Positions 34,039 to 43,803 are shown, counted from the first letter of the stretch. The stretch is 64,000 nucleotides of DNA from Paraburkholderia bryophila (GCF_003269035.1 NZ_QLTK01000018.1:1-64000), one strand, 5' to 3'. Translations and numbers: made by a program. Notes: generated from the letters alone by a model not told the origin.

Positions 34039-35370
34039 CTATCGCGCGTTACTCCCCGCCCCGCCATTGAAACCGAAACCCAACTGCAGCGACGGCAACC
34101 ATTTCGCGCAGGCCTGAAAACCCAGATACGCACCGCCGACCGCGAACAGCACCGGGACCAGAAAATCCTGGCTCACACGCGTAAATTCGAACATCAGCAC
34201 GACCGCCGTAATCGGCATCTGCATCGACGCGGCCAGGAACGCCGTCGCGCCGACCACTGCGAAGCCGCCCAACGAAGCGCCCGGCCAGAACAGACTCCAC
34301 AGTCCGCCGAGCACGATCGCGAGCAAGGCGCCATTCGCGAGCCCCGGCGTCAGCAAGCCGCCCTCCGCGCCCGCGCGCAAACTGCTGACGGTGATCACGA
34401 CCTTCAGCACCAGCAGCATCGCGGCGAGGCCGATCGTCAAGCCGCCGTCGAACGCGAGACCCGCCGGTCCTTTGCCGTTGCCGAGCAGTTGCGGAAAATG
34501 CATGGCCAGCACGCCGATGATCGCGAAGTTCAACAGCGACAACACCGGCAGACGCCAATCCTTCGGCGCCGCTGCGCGCGAACGCTTCGTGAGTTCGGCG
34601 AAACCCCATGCGGCTGCGCCGAAAATCGGCCCGCACACCACCGACCACGTCACCAGCGAAGCGCTCAACGTCAGCGACGGCACCAGATACTGATGCTCGT
34701 TGCCCAACCCCGCCTGCGCGACCAGCGCGGCCACCGCCGACGTCACGATCGCCGGCACCAACGCCGTCCAGCCGAACATGCCGAGCAGTACTTCGAGCAC
34801 GAACACCGCGCCGCCGAGCGGCACGTTATAGACCGCGGCGAGACCCGCGCCCGCACCGCACGCCACCATGATGCGGCTCTGTGCGACCGACAAACCCGCA
34901 CGCCGCGACAACCAGCCCGCCAGCATCGAGCCGATTTCACGCGGCGCGACCTCACGGCCGAGCGGCGAACCCAAGGCGACGGTGACGATCTGCAGCACGG
35001 CGTGGACGGTCGTGCTCAACAGCGGCATGGACGGATCGTCGGATTTGACGGCTTGCCGGATGCTCACGAGCGGACGGCCAAAACGGTACAGCGCCCACCA
35101 GCCGAACCCCGCCACCAACCCGCACAGCGTCAGCACCAGCAGGCGACGCTCGGGCGCCGCCGCGCTCACGCCCTGCAGAAAACTTTCACCGCTGATCAGA
35201 TGCGTGACGCTATAACCGTACGCGAGGTGCTGAATGCCGTGCAGCAGGAGCGCGAGCAACATGCCGCCAAGACCCGCGCCGAGACCGGTCAGCAACGTAA
35301 CCGCGGCCAACGCCGGCAATGAGCCCTGGTTGCGGCGTACGGATGGTGAAGCGATGGATTTGACGGACAT
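34039..35370 (-). CDS. ClC-family chloride channel or transporter (ClcB-like)
   Basis: The 443-residue inner-membrane protein has about ten hydrophobic segments. It carries GSPLGREVAPREIGSML, the ClC anion-pathway motif (GREGP form changed to GREVAP), and CGAGAGLAAVYNVPLGGAVF, the following re-entrant helix. Near the C-terminus are AEGGLLTPGLANGALLAIVL and ATAFLAASMQMPITAVVLMF. ClC proteins move chloride, often in exchange for protons, and lack soluble CBS domains in this branch. The start is uncertain: ATG 35409 or TTG 35421 would add 13 or 17 residues. I prefer MSVKSIASPSVRRNQ. Confidence 0.9.
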   Translation of the reverse strand: MSVKSIASPSVRRNQGSLPALAAVTLLTGLGAGLGGMLLALLLHGIQHLAYGYSVTHLISGESFLQGVSAAAPERRLLVLTLCGLVAGFGWWALYRFGRPLVSIRQAVKSDDPSMPLLSTTVHAVLQIVTVALGSPLGREVAPREIGSMLAGWLSRRAGLSVAQSRIMVACGAGAGLAAVYNVPLGGAVFVLEVLLGMFGWTALVPAIVTSAVAALVAQAGLGNEHQYLVPSLTLSASLVTWSVVCGPIFGAAAWGFAELTKRSRAAAPKDWRLPVLSLLNFAIIGVLAMHFPQLLGNGKGPAGLAFDGGLTIGLAAMLLVLKVVITVSSLRAGAEGGLLTPGLANGALLAIVLGGLWSLFWPGASLGGFAVVGATAFLAASMQMPITAVVLMFEFTRVSQDFLVPVLFAVGGAYLGFQACAKWLPSLQLGFGFNGGAGSNAR

Positions 35371-35786
35371 GGCGCGTAGGCAAAAGCGAAGTGGAGAGAA
35401 TCCCGGCATGTTATTTCGCAACGCAACATGAGTCCAATTGATTTTTAATCTCGACTAATGCGCTATACGCATAGGTTGAGTGAACCTGTGGCTTGCCAAT
35501 CTGCCTTCCACAGTTCATCCGCCGAACCGGTATTGAATTTACATTACAAATAACTAACTTAAATCCAAACTAAATTACTACAATAATTACATTAACCAAA
35601 CATAAAGCCTGCATCGCAATGCGATATCAAATCCGTTCCAGGGATTAATACGGATAAAAGCGCGTTCATTCATGCAAGCGCTTAACGCTCGGCGTACACT
35701 CGCTCGAAGCCCATGCCACGGGGCTGCGGGGCTGCAGAGCCGCCCGTCGTGAAACACGGGTAATTGGGGACTCAGGAGAACAATCA
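35371..35786. other. A+T-rich intergenic region between the ClC and MFS genes
   Basis: The 416-base divergent gap, from about 35,430 to 35,650, is much richer in A and T than the rest of the window (for instance AAATTACTACAATAATTACA). TACAAT at 35579-35584 is a possible -10 but has no good -35. The region probably carries promoters for both genes and binding sites for global regulators. No gene is supported. Confidence 0.5.
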
Positions 35787-37001
35787 ATGAGCTGGACACG
35801 GGAACAGAGAAACGTCACGATCGCCGCCTATCTGGGCTGGACCCTCGACGCATTCGATTTCTTTCTAATGGTGTTCGTATTGAAAGATATCGCGGCGGAG
35901 TTCAATACGAAAATCCCGGCGGTTGCCTTCGGCATCATGCTGACCTTGATGATGCGTCCGGTCGGCGCATTGATTTTCGGCTGGCTCGCCGACAAATACG
36001 GCCGCCGTCCCACGCTGATGGTCAACATCGCTTGCTTCTCGCTGCTGGAATTGCTGTCCGGCTTCTCGCCGAATCTGACCACCCTGCTCGTGCTGCGCGC
36101 GTTGTTCGGTATCGCGATGGGCGGCGAATGGGGTGTCGGCGGCGCATTGACCATGGAAACCGTGCCGCCGAAGTCGCGCGGCTTCGTTTCCGGTCTGCTG
36201 CAGGCCGGCTACCCGAGCGGTTACCTGCTCGCGTCGGTGGTGTTCGGCGTGTTCTATCAATACATCGGCTGGCGCGGCATGTTCTTCGTCGGCGTGTTGC
36301 CCGCGCTGCTCGTGCTGTATGTGCGCGCGCACGTGCCGGAATCGCCCGCGTTCCAGACGCTCGAAAAGAAAGCCCGTCCGGGCCTGGTGGCCACGCTCAA
36401 GCAGAACGTCGGGCTGTCGATCTACGCGATCATTTTGATGACCGCGTTCAACTTCTTCTCGCACGGCTCGCAGGATCTGTATCCGACCTTCCTGCGCGTG
36501 CAGCATCAGTTCGACGCGCATACGGTGTCGTGGATCACGATCACGCTGAACGTCGGCGCGATTTGCGGCGGGCTGTTCTTCGGCTCGCTGTCGGAGAGGA
36601 TCGGCCGCAAGCGCGCCATCTTCATCGCCGCGCTGATCGCGTTGCCGGTGCTGCCGCTGTGGGCGTTTTCGAGCACGCCGATTCTGCTCGCGCTCGGCGC
36701 GTTCCTGATGCAGATCTCCGTGCAAGGCGCATGGGGTGTCATTCCGGTTCACCTGAACGAAATCTCGCCCGATGAAATCCGCGCTACGTTCCCCGGTCTC
36801 GTGTATCAGCTCGGCAATCTGATCGCCTCGGTGAACGGCCCGCTGCAAGCGAGCGCTGCGGAAGCGCACGGCAACAACTACGCGCTGATCATGGGCACGG
36901 TGATCGGCATCGTCGCGGTGGTGATCGCGGTGCTGATTCCGTTTAGCCGCGAGCGTCGCGGCATCGACATGACGCAGTCGGCGAAAGAGGCCGTGGCCTA
37001 G
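35787..37001 (+). CDS. MFS transporter, SHS (sialate/lactate:H+ symporter) type
   Basis: The 404-residue protein starts MSWTREQRNVTIAAYLGWTL and has twelve hydrophobic segments. MFS signatures are LDAFDFFLMVFVLKDIA in helix 1, GWLADKYGRRPTLM between helices 2 and 3, GIAMGGEWGVGGALTMET in helix 4, and the second-half GSLSERIGRKRAIF. The pattern fits the SHS family, which imports monocarboxylates such as lactate, pyruvate or sialic acid with protons. AGGAGA stands before the ATG. It is a single-gene unit closed by the terminator at 37174. Confidence 0.88.
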   Translation: MSWTREQRNVTIAAYLGWTLDAFDFFLMVFVLKDIAAEFNTKIPAVAFGIMLTLMMRPVGALIFGWLADKYGRRPTLMVNIACFSLLELLSGFSPNLTTLLVLRALFGIAMGGEWGVGGALTMETVPPKSRGFVSGLLQAGYPSGYLLASVVFGVFYQYIGWRGMFFVGVLPALLVLYVRAHVPESPAFQTLEKKARPGLVATLKQNVGLSIYAIILMTAFNFFSHGSQDLYPTFLRVQHQFDAHTVSWITITLNVGAICGGLFFGSLSERIGRKRAIFIAALIALPVLPLWAFSSTPILLALGAFLMQISVQGAWGVIPVHLNEISPDEIRATFPGLVYQLGNLIASVNGPLQASAAEAHGNNYALIMGTVIGIVAVVIAVLIPFSRERRGIDMTQSAKEAVA

Positions 37002-37173
37002 ATTCAAGCGTTCGAACTAAACAGCTATTTTGCCGGCCCACTCGCCGTCGCATTAGGGCACAATAGGCACAAAGGCGGCTCGATCCGCCACGACGAGAAG
37101 CCAGCGTCGCCAACAGAATGCAGCAGTAAGCCGGGCCAAAAGCAGGACCAATCAGAGTAGCAACGCCATACGA

Positions 37174-37207
37174 GGCCGTTCCGATTTCGATCGGAACGGC
37201 CTTTTTT
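37174..37207 (+). terminator. rho-independent terminator after the MFS gene
   Basis: A perfect 12-bp stem (37174-37185, 37190-37201) with a TTCG tetraloop is followed by TTTTTT. Confidence 0.95.
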
Positions 37208-37399
37208 ATTTCCGCGCGTTTTGACGCACCGCGCAAACCGGGAAAGCCAGACTTTCGTCAGGTCTTCTAGAGGAGTTAGTCCACAGCGGACACTTGATCG
37301 CAGTCCTCATTCTTCTTATCCTGAAAAAAACGGCTGTTTCAAATCAACATTTGAATCGCTTGTTTGCGGGCCGGACGCCCGGCAACTGGGAGACGCAAC

Positions 37400-38290
37400 A
37401 TGGCAGTTCGCACAACAGGCCGGCACGCCGGCGATACGAAGTCCCGCATCCTCGACGCCGCCGAAACCCTCTTTATCGAATGCGGCTACGAGGCGATGTC
37501 GCTGCGCCAGATTACTTCGCGTGCCGAAGTGAATCTCGCGGCGGTCAACTATCACTTCGGCAGCAAGGAATCGCTGATTCACTCGATGCTGTCGCGCCGC
37601 CTCGACAGGCTGAATCAGGAGCGCCTCAAACTGCTCGATCGCTTCGACGAAATGCTCGGCGCGCGTCTGACCTGCGAGCACGTGCTCGGCGCGATGTTCA
37701 TTCCGGCACTGCGTCTGTCGCGCGATCCGCGGGTGGGCGGCAAGGCGTTTCTGCGCTTGCTGGGGCGCGCGTACACGGACCCGTCGTCGTTCATTCGCGA
37801 CTTTCTGAATGCGCATTACGAGTCGGTGGCGGTGCGCTTTTTCGACGCGTTCCAGCGGGCGCTGCCGCATCTGCCGCGCGAGGAACTCGGCTGGCGTCTG
37901 CACTTCGCGATCGGCGCGTTGTCGGGTGTGCTGGCGGGCACCGATACCGACAGCCTGATCTCCGAGTTCTCGCAGGGCAAGTCGATGAACGATCTGCAGT
38001 TGATCGCGCGTCTGGCGTCGCTGATGGTGGCCGCGCTCAAGGCGCCGCTGCCCGACAGCACGCAACTGGCCGCGTTCGCCGCGGTGCTGGGCGACGCGAC
38101 GGAGAGCGGTGTGGATTGTCCGCTGGAAAGCGCCGCGCAGGCGGCGAGCCCGGCCGGCGCGATGCGATCGACGGAGCAAGGCGCAATGCAGTCGACGGAA
38201 TCCGATTCAACGGATGCGCGAGACGGCGAACGCCGCGGCGGCACCATGGACGCCAGTTCGTTTCAACACGCGCTGCACGGCACGGCTTAA
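37400..38290 (+). CDS. TetR-family regulator beside the fatty-acid catabolism genes
   Basis: The 296-residue protein has an N-terminal TetR DNA-binding domain (TKSRILDAAETLFIECGYEA, SLRQITSRAEVNLAAVNYHF, GSKESLIHSM) and a ligand domain to about residue 225. The last 70 residues are low complexity, rich in Ser, Thr, Ala and Gln (AGAMRSTEQGAMQSTESDST), a length beyond the TetR norm. It precedes fadE on the same strand by 330 bases. By analogy with PsrA/FadR-type TetR proteins it may sense acyl-CoAs. The ATG at 37400 follows GGGAG; an upstream start at 37364 was not chosen. Confidence 0.85.
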   Translation: MAVRTTGRHAGDTKSRILDAAETLFIECGYEAMSLRQITSRAEVNLAAVNYHFGSKESLIHSMLSRRLDRLNQERLKLLDRFDEMLGARLTCEHVLGAMFIPALRLSRDPRVGGKAFLRLLGRAYTDPSSFIRDFLNAHYESVAVRFFDAFQRALPHLPREELGWRLHFAIGALSGVLAGTDTDSLISEFSQGKSMNDLQLIARLASLMVAALKAPLPDSTQLAAFAAVLGDATESGVDCPLESAAQAASPAGAMRSTEQGAMQSTESDSTDARDGERRGGTMDASSFQHALHGTA

Positions 38291-38620
38291 GCGCAACCGC
38301 ATGCGGATCAACGCAAAAGCAAGGCAAAAGCAACGCCAAAGCAATACGTCGGGCAGATCAACGTGGACGGCACCGTAACGGTCCGTCCACGCAAAACGCG
38401 GAATGAAACGTGCTCATGAAAATACCCGAGTCGAACGGCCCGTCTAAAACCCGCACCTAAGCGACGTCGCGGTGTCGAACCAGGAACCAGTAACCGAATC
38501 AAGACACCGGCAACGCCGCCCGCGAACCGAAGCAACGGAATCAACAGAATCAACAGAACGCGAGCCCGTCCGCGCCCCGTGGAGGCGTTCGCACGCACCA
38601 TCGAAACAGGAGGAAACGTC
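38291..38620. other. 330-base gap between the TetR gene and fadE
   Basis: It contains an imperfect palindrome (listed separately) and a long A/C-rich stretch before fadE (38,460-38,560) with repeated CAACAGAATCAAC-like words. The fadE promoter probably lies in it. No gene is supported. Confidence 0.45.
38362..38391. promoter_or_regulatory. imperfect 13-bp palindrome, operator or terminator candidate
   Basis: Position 38362 pairs with 38391 and so on through nine pairs; after a bulged C at 38371, four more pairs follow and a TAA loop remains. The arms are CGTGGACGG and CCGTCCACG. With no T-run, a TetR operator controlling fadE is possible, as is a weak terminator for the TetR gene. Confidence 0.45.
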
Positions 38621-41119
38621 ATGCCGTGGTTCATCCTAGTGCTCGTCATTGCCGCCCTGGCGCTCGTCTACGTTCAGGCGCGCGCTGCCTGGTGGCTGGC
38701 CTTCCTGATCGTCTGGGTCGCGGCCGCGCATATCAGCGGCGCAGCGGGCCCGGTGGCGACGACGTTGCTTGCGATTGTGTTCGTCCTCCCCGCCCTCGTC
38801 CTCGCGGTGAAGCCGCTGCGTCGCGCGTGGCTCGCGAAACCCGTGCTCGACGTGTTCCGCAAGATCCTGCCGGAGATGTCGCCGACCGAACGCGACGCGA
38901 TCGAGGCCGGCACGGTCTGGTGGGACGCTGAACTGTTCTCGGGACGCCCGCACTGGGACACGCTGCTCGGCTACGGTCCCGCCACGCTGACGGCGGAAGA
39001 ACAGGCGTTCCTCGACGTCGAATGCGAACGGCTCTGCGATCTCGCGAACGACTGGGAAACGACCATGGTCTGGCAGGACCTGTCGCCGCAAACCTGGCAA
39101 TACATCAAGGAACGCGGCTTTCTCGGCATGATCATTCCGAAGCAGTACGGCGGCAAACAGTTCTCCGCGTATGCGCATTCGCAGGTCATCATGAAGCTCG
39201 CCACGCGCTGCTCGGCCGCCGCCGTCTCGGTGATGGTGCCGAACTCGCTCGGCCCCGCCGAACTGCTGATGCATTACGGCACCGAAGAGCAAAAGAACCA
39301 CTATCTGCCACGCCTCGCGCGCGGTGAAGAAATCCCCTGCTTCGCATTGACGAGTCCGTACGCGGGTTCGGACGCCGCAGCGATTCCCGACCTCGGCATC
39401 GTCTGCAAGGGCCTGTTCGAAGGCCGTGAAACGCTCGGCTTTCGCGTCACCTGGGACAAGCGCTACATCACGCTCGGCCCGATCGCGACCGTGCTCGGTC
39501 TCGCGTTCCGCGCGCTCGATCCGGACCATCTGCTCGGCCCGAACGACGAACCCGGCATTACCTGCGCGCTGATTCCGACCGACCATCCGGGCGTGAATAT
39601 CGGCCGCCGTCACTGGCCGTTGAACGCGGTGTTCCAGAACGGCCCGAACTCCGGCAAGGACGTCTTCATCCCGCTCGACTGGGTGATCGGCGGTCGCGCG
39701 CAGGTCGGCAACGGCTGGCGCATGCTGATGGAATGTCTCGCGGCGGGCCGGGCGATTTCGCTGCCGTCGTCGAACGTGGGCATGGCGAAAATCGCCGTGC
39801 GCGGCACCGGCGCCTACGCGGCGGTACGCCGCCAGTTCCGCACCGCCGTCGGCAAGTTCGAGGGCGTGCAGGAAGCACTCGGCCGCATGGGCGGCAACCT
39901 GTACGTGATGGACGCCGCGCGGCGGCTATCCGCGCACGCGGTCGATCTCGGCGAAAAGCCGTCGGTGATTTCGGCGATCGCCAAGTATCACATCACCGAG
40001 CGCGCCCGTATGGTCATCAACGACGGCATGGACATCGCCGCCGGCAAGGGCATCTGCATGGGGCCGTCGAACTTTCTCGCGCGCGCCTATCAGCAGGTGC
40101 CGATCGCGATCACCGTGGAAGGCGCGAACATTCTCACGCGCTGCCTGATCATCTTCGGTCAGGGCGCGATTCGTTGTCATCCGTACGTGCTGAAGGAAAT
40201 GGCCGCGACCCGCGAAACCGATCACGCCAAGGCACTGCGCGATTTCGACGACGCCTTCTTCGGCCACGTCGGCTTCACGCTCTCCAACGTGGTGCGCAGT
40301 CTGGTCTACGGCATCACGGGCGGCGCGGTGATCGCCGCGCCGCGCACGGCGTACGCACCGCTGCACGCGTACTACCGCGCGGCCACCCGTCTGTCGACCG
40401 CCTTCGCGCTACTCGCCGACGTCTCCATGTTCGTGCTCGGCGGCGATCTGAAGCGTCGTGAACGTATCTCCGGACGGCTCGGCGACGTGCTATCGCAGCT
40501 CTATCTGATTTCGGCAACGCTCAAGCGTTTCGAGGACGAAGGCCGTCAGCAGGACGACCTGCCGTTGGTGCGCTGGGGCGTCGAAGATTCGCTGTACAAG
40601 GCGCAACACGCACTCGACGGCGTGCTCGCCAACTATCCGAACCGTCTCGCCGCAGGCCTCGTGCGCGCGCTCGCGTTCCCGTTCGGACTGCCGTACCGCG
40701 AGCCGTCCGACCGTCTCGGCAGCGAGATCGCCGAGTTGATGCAGACGCCCGGCGCGGCACGCGAGCGCCTGGTGTCGGACTCGTACGTGCCGCACCCGGA
40801 CGTGGATGCGCTCGGCTACGGCGAACTGGTGTTCCAGTTGAACCCGCGCTTCACGCAGATCGAGCAAAAGCTGCGCGACGCCGTCAAGCAGGGCCTGCTC
40901 GAGCCGATGCCGCAGAGCCTGCCGCAACTGGGCGCGTGGACCGACGTGGCGCAGCGTCAAGGCCTGATCGACGCCGACGAGCGCCGCGTGCTGGACGACT
41001 ATGCACGCTATGGCGCGCACGTCGTGAAGGTCGACGACTTCCCGGCCGACTTCGACCTGTTCGAGAGTTTGCAGAAGCGCAAGGAATCGCTCGACAAGGC
41101 ACTGGAACTGGCGGCCTGA
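38621..41119 (+). CDS. fadE: acyl-CoA dehydrogenase FadE
   Basis: The 832-residue inner-membrane-associated flavoenzyme carries out the first step of beta-oxidation, trans-2 desaturation of acyl-CoA. It starts MPWFILVLVIAALALVYVQ, an N-terminal hydrophobic pair of helices as in E. coli FadE (814 residues). The ACAD core includes ERGFLGMIIPKQYGGKQFSA, CFALTSPYAGSDAAAIPD and KYHITERARMVINDGMDIAA, and the C-terminal part contains the DUF1974 region typical of FadE. AGGAGG precedes the ATG by 7 bases. Electrons are passed on to ETF. Confidence 0.93.
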   Translation: MPWFILVLVIAALALVYVQARAAWWLAFLIVWVAAAHISGAAGPVATTLLAIVFVLPALVLAVKPLRRAWLAKPVLDVFRKILPEMSPTERDAIEAGTVWWDAELFSGRPHWDTLLGYGPATLTAEEQAFLDVECERLCDLANDWETTMVWQDLSPQTWQYIKERGFLGMIIPKQYGGKQFSAYAHSQVIMKLATRCSAAAVSVMVPNSLGPAELLMHYGTEEQKNHYLPRLARGEEIPCFALTSPYAGSDAAAIPDLGIVCKGLFEGRETLGFRVTWDKRYITLGPIATVLGLAFRALDPDHLLGPNDEPGITCALIPTDHPGVNIGRRHWPLNAVFQNGPNSGKDVFIPLDWVIGGRAQVGNGWRMLMECLAAGRAISLPSSNVGMAKIAVRGTGAYAAVRRQFRTAVGKFEGVQEALGRMGGNLYVMDAARRLSAHAVDLGEKPSVISAIAKYHITERARMVINDGMDIAAGKGICMGPSNFLARAYQQVPIAITVEGANILTRCLIIFGQGAIRCHPYVLKEMAATRETDHAKALRDFDDAFFGHVGFTLSNVVRSLVYGITGGAVIAAPRTAYAPLHAYYRAATRLSTAFALLADVSMFVLGGDLKRRERISGRLGDVLSQLYLISATLKRFEDEGRQQDDLPLVRWGVEDSLYKAQHALDGVLANYPNRLAAGLVRALAFPFGLPYREPSDRLGSEIAELMQTPGAARERLVSDSYVPHPDVDALGYGELVFQLNPRFTQIEQKLRDAVKQGLLEPMPQSLPQLGAWTDVAQRQGLIDADERRVLDDYARYGAHVVKVDDFPADFDLFESLQKRKESLDKALELAA

Positions 41120-41335
41120 GCGCCACCAGAACCGTATGAAAAAAACATCCCGGGATGGCGCACCCGTGGCGCCGAACTCAGTGCACACTGACACACGTTT
41201 GACGTCCCGCAAGGGGCCCTCCTTCGGCGCGCCCCCTGAAGCGGCGCTCGACGAGGCGAGCCCCACCGGCTCAAGCTTCGAAGCACCGGCCGGGAGCGGC
41301 GCGTACGGGACGTGGCCAGCGGAGCAAATCACGCT

Positions 41336-42829
41336 ATGAACGACTCATACCTGAACTTCGTCAACTCGCCATTCGGTGCGCGCCTCGCGCGTTCGCTCGG
41401 CTTGCCGAAGCCCGAGGTGCTGCACCGCTATCGCGCGGACCAGCCTGAATTCGGCGGCATGGTGGCGCTCGGCGCGGGCCGCGAACCGCATCTGCTCGAC
41501 GCGCTCGCCAATCTGGTGGCGAGCATCGGCGTGACCAGCGTCGCGCATGAAAGCGCGGGGCTATGGGTGCCGCTGGCGAATCGCCGCGGCCTGATGACGG
41601 GCCGCTTCGAAGCCGCGGAGGGCGGCTCGCACGGCAAGCTCGCCGCCCTGCTGTTCGATGCGAGCGGCATCGAGGACAGCAGCCAGCTGGAACCGCTGCA
41701 TGGCTTCTTTCACGACACGCTGCGCTCGCTCGGCAAGTGCGGTCGCATCGTCGTGCTGGGGCGGCCGCCGGAGCGCTGCGCGAAGCCGCGCCAGTGGACC
41801 GCGCAGCGCGCGCTCGAGGGCCTCACGCGCTCGCTCGGCAAGGAGGCGCGGCGCGGTATCACGTCGAACCTCGTGTACGTCGAGCACGGCGCGGAAAGCG
41901 GGATTGAAGCGACGTTGCGATTTTTTCTGTCGCCACGGTCGGCGTATGTGTCGGGCCAGGTGGTGCGGATCGGCACGGCGGGCGAAAGCGCTTCGAGCGG
42001 CGCGAGCGGCCTGCGCCACGCGTCGGACGCGAGCCTGGGCAGCGGCGCAAACGACGTGGCAGGGGCCGCCTCGCCGCCGCCCGGATTCGACTGGGCCCAA
42101 CCCCTCGCCGGCCGGCGCGCGGTCGTCACGGGCGCGGCACGCGGCATCGGCGCCGCGATTGCGAGCGCGCTGGCGGCCGAAGGCGCGCACGTGATCGGCA
42201 TCGACATCCCGTCGGCGCGCGACGCGCTCGAGGCCACCCTGCGGCAACTGAACGGCAGCGCCCTCGCCTTCGACATCGCCGCGCCCGAAGCGCCCGCACA
42301 GATCGCCGCCGCGCTCGACGAACAGGGCGTGGACATCGTCGTCCACAACGCCGGCATCACGAAAGACAAAACCATCGCGAAGATGACCGCCGCCGCGTGG
42401 CAAAACGTCATCGACATCAACCTCGGTGCGCAGGAACGGATCGACGACGCCTTGCTCGCCGCCGGCATTCTGCGCGACGGCGGGCGGATCGTCGCGGTGT
42501 CGTCGATCAGCGGCATCGCGGGCAATCTCGGCCAGACCAATTACGCCACCTCGAAGGCCGGCGTGATCGGCCGGGTTCAGAGCATGGCGCCGCATCTGCG
42601 CGCGCGCGGCATCACGATCAACGCGGTGGCGCCCGGCTTTATCGAAACGCAGATGACCGCGAAGATTCCGCTCGCCATCCGCGAGGCCGGCCGCCGCATG
42701 AACTCGATGAGCCAGGGCGGCCAGCCGGTCGATGTCGCGCAGACCATCGCGTGGCTCGCGCATCCGGGGTCGGCGGGGGTCACCGGCCAGATCGTGCGCG
42801 TGTGCGGCCAAAGTTTGATTGGAGCGTGA
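41336..42829 (+). CDS. two-domain 3-oxoacyl reductase (FabG4-like SDR)
   Basis: The 497-residue protein has an N-terminal flavodoxin-like domain without an intact nucleotide site (about residues 1-220, PFGARLARSLGLPKPEVLHR) and a C-terminal SDR domain. The latter holds AVVTGAARGIGAAIASAL, HNAGITKDKT, the serine of AVSSISGIAGN and YATSK. This layout is the high-molecular-weight FabG (FabG4) type, which reduces or oxidises long-chain 3-oxo/3-hydroxyacyl-CoA. Positioned between FadE and a MaoC protein, it probably serves as the 3-hydroxyacyl-CoA dehydrogenase here. The 216-base gap before it holds no supported gene. Confidence 0.9.
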   Translation: MNDSYLNFVNSPFGARLARSLGLPKPEVLHRYRADQPEFGGMVALGAGREPHLLDALANLVASIGVTSVAHESAGLWVPLANRRGLMTGRFEAAEGGSHGKLAALLFDASGIEDSSQLEPLHGFFHDTLRSLGKCGRIVVLGRPPERCAKPRQWTAQRALEGLTRSLGKEARRGITSNLVYVEHGAESGIEATLRFFLSPRSAYVSGQVVRIGTAGESASSGASGLRHASDASLGSGANDVAGAASPPPGFDWAQPLAGRRAVVTGAARGIGAAIASALAAEGAHVIGIDIPSARDALEATLRQLNGSALAFDIAAPEAPAQIAAALDEQGVDIVVHNAGITKDKTIAKMTAAAWQNVIDINLGAQERIDDALLAAGILRDGGRIVAVSSISGIAGNLGQTNYATSKAGVIGRVQSMAPHLRARGITINAVAPGFIETQMTAKIPLAIREAGRRMNSMSQGGQPVDVAQTIAWLAHPGSAGVTGQIVRVCGQSLIGA

Positions 42830-42831
42830 GC

Positions 42832-43803
42832 ATGGCCGAGCCCGGCGATCCGTCCGACGACCGCGGCGCCTCGGGTGCCTCAGGTGCCTCAGGTGCCTCA
42901 GGTGCGTTCGGCGACCCGCGCCCCAACGCGGTGCGGCCGAAAACCGTTGTGGTCGAACCGCTGCCCGCGCCCGCCAAACTCTATGCGCGCGCGTTGTCCG
43001 GCATCGTCAAGCGCGGCCGGCCCACGCAACTGCCGGCGCTACGCCTCGTGCGCCCCGCCGTCGCGCTCGATCCGGGCGCGGTCTGGCGTTATGCGCGGGT
43101 GTGCGGCTTCATCCCCGAGCACGGGGTGCCGCTCACCTATCCGCATCTGCTCGCGTTTCCGCTGCATCTGCTGATGCTGACCGATCCGGCGTTTCCGTGG
43201 CCCGCGCTCGGACTCGTGCATCTGGCCAATCACGTGCGCCTGCGCCGCCCGCTCGCCTATAAAGATCTGCTGCGCGTGGAAGTCGAATTCGGCGCGCTGC
43301 TGCGCCACGACAAGGGTCAGGCGTTCGTGCTGCACACGCGTCTGTACCGGCGCGGCGAAGCGGTGTGGGACGGCGACAGCGTCTATCTGAAACGCGGCGT
43401 GCCGGCAACCGGCAGCGCGCTCGCGCCGCTCGAACTCGGGCCCGACGCGCTGCAGCGCATCGCGCGCTGGCAGTTGCCGTCGCAACTGGGCCGCGACTAC
43501 GCGAAGGTCTCGGGCGACTACAACCCGATCCACCTCAGCGCGCTGTCCGCGAAGGCCTTCGGTTTCCCGCGCGCGATCGCCCACGGCATGTGGACCCTGG
43601 CGCGCGCCGCCGCCGCGCTGCAGCCGCCCAAGCCGCTCGCCGAAGGCACGCTCAGCGCCGAATTCAAATTGCCGATGCTGCTGCCCGGCGAAGCCTCGTT
43701 GTGGAGCGCGTCGGCTTCGCTGATCGAACGCGATATCGAAGTGCGCGACATCGGCGGCGAAAAACCGCATCTGCGTGGCCGCATGCAGTGGAAACTGCTA
43801 TGA
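42832..43803 (+). CDS. MaoC-family (R)-specific enoyl-CoA hydratase
   Basis: The 323-residue protein has a N-terminal low-complexity part, a first hot-dog-like half (YPHLLAFPLHLLMLTDPAFP, LGLVHLANHVRL) and a second half with the active-site motif DYAKVSGDYNPIHLSALSAK and FPRAIAHGMWTLARA; the Asp-x5-His pair is the catalytic dyad of MaoC hydratases. It probably adds water to 2-enoyl-CoA. Only 2 bases separate it from the reductase gene, with GGAG as ribosome site. The two-half layout fits the double hot-dog family. Confidence 0.9.
   Translation: MAEPGDPSDDRGASGASGASGASGAFGDPRPNAVRPKTVVVEPLPAPAKLYARALSGIVKRGRPTQLPALRLVRPAVALDPGAVWRYARVCGFIPEHGVPLTYPHLLAFPLHLLMLTDPAFPWPALGLVHLANHVRLRRPLAYKDLLRVEVEFGALLRHDKGQAFVLHTRLYRRGEAVWDGDSVYLKRGVPATGSALAPLELGPDALQRIARWQLPSQLGRDYAKVSGDYNPIHLSALSAKAFGFPRAIAHGMWTLARAAAALQPPKPLAEGTLSAEFKLPMLLPGEASLWSASASLIERDIEVRDIGGEKPHLRGRMQWKLL
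42865..42900 (+). repeat. 9-bp tandem repeat encoding Gly-Ala-Ser
   Basis: Four units of GGTGCCTCA type (first unit GGCGCCTCG) encode GASGASGASGAS near the N-terminus of the MaoC protein. Units of three codons keep the frame, so length can vary between strains. Confidence 0.92.

Noticed and set aside
41120-41335. Small plus-strand frame (67 codons) between fadE and the reductase gene
   Set aside because: The region is repetitive-looking and GC-rich, with no family match; more like intergenic sequence.
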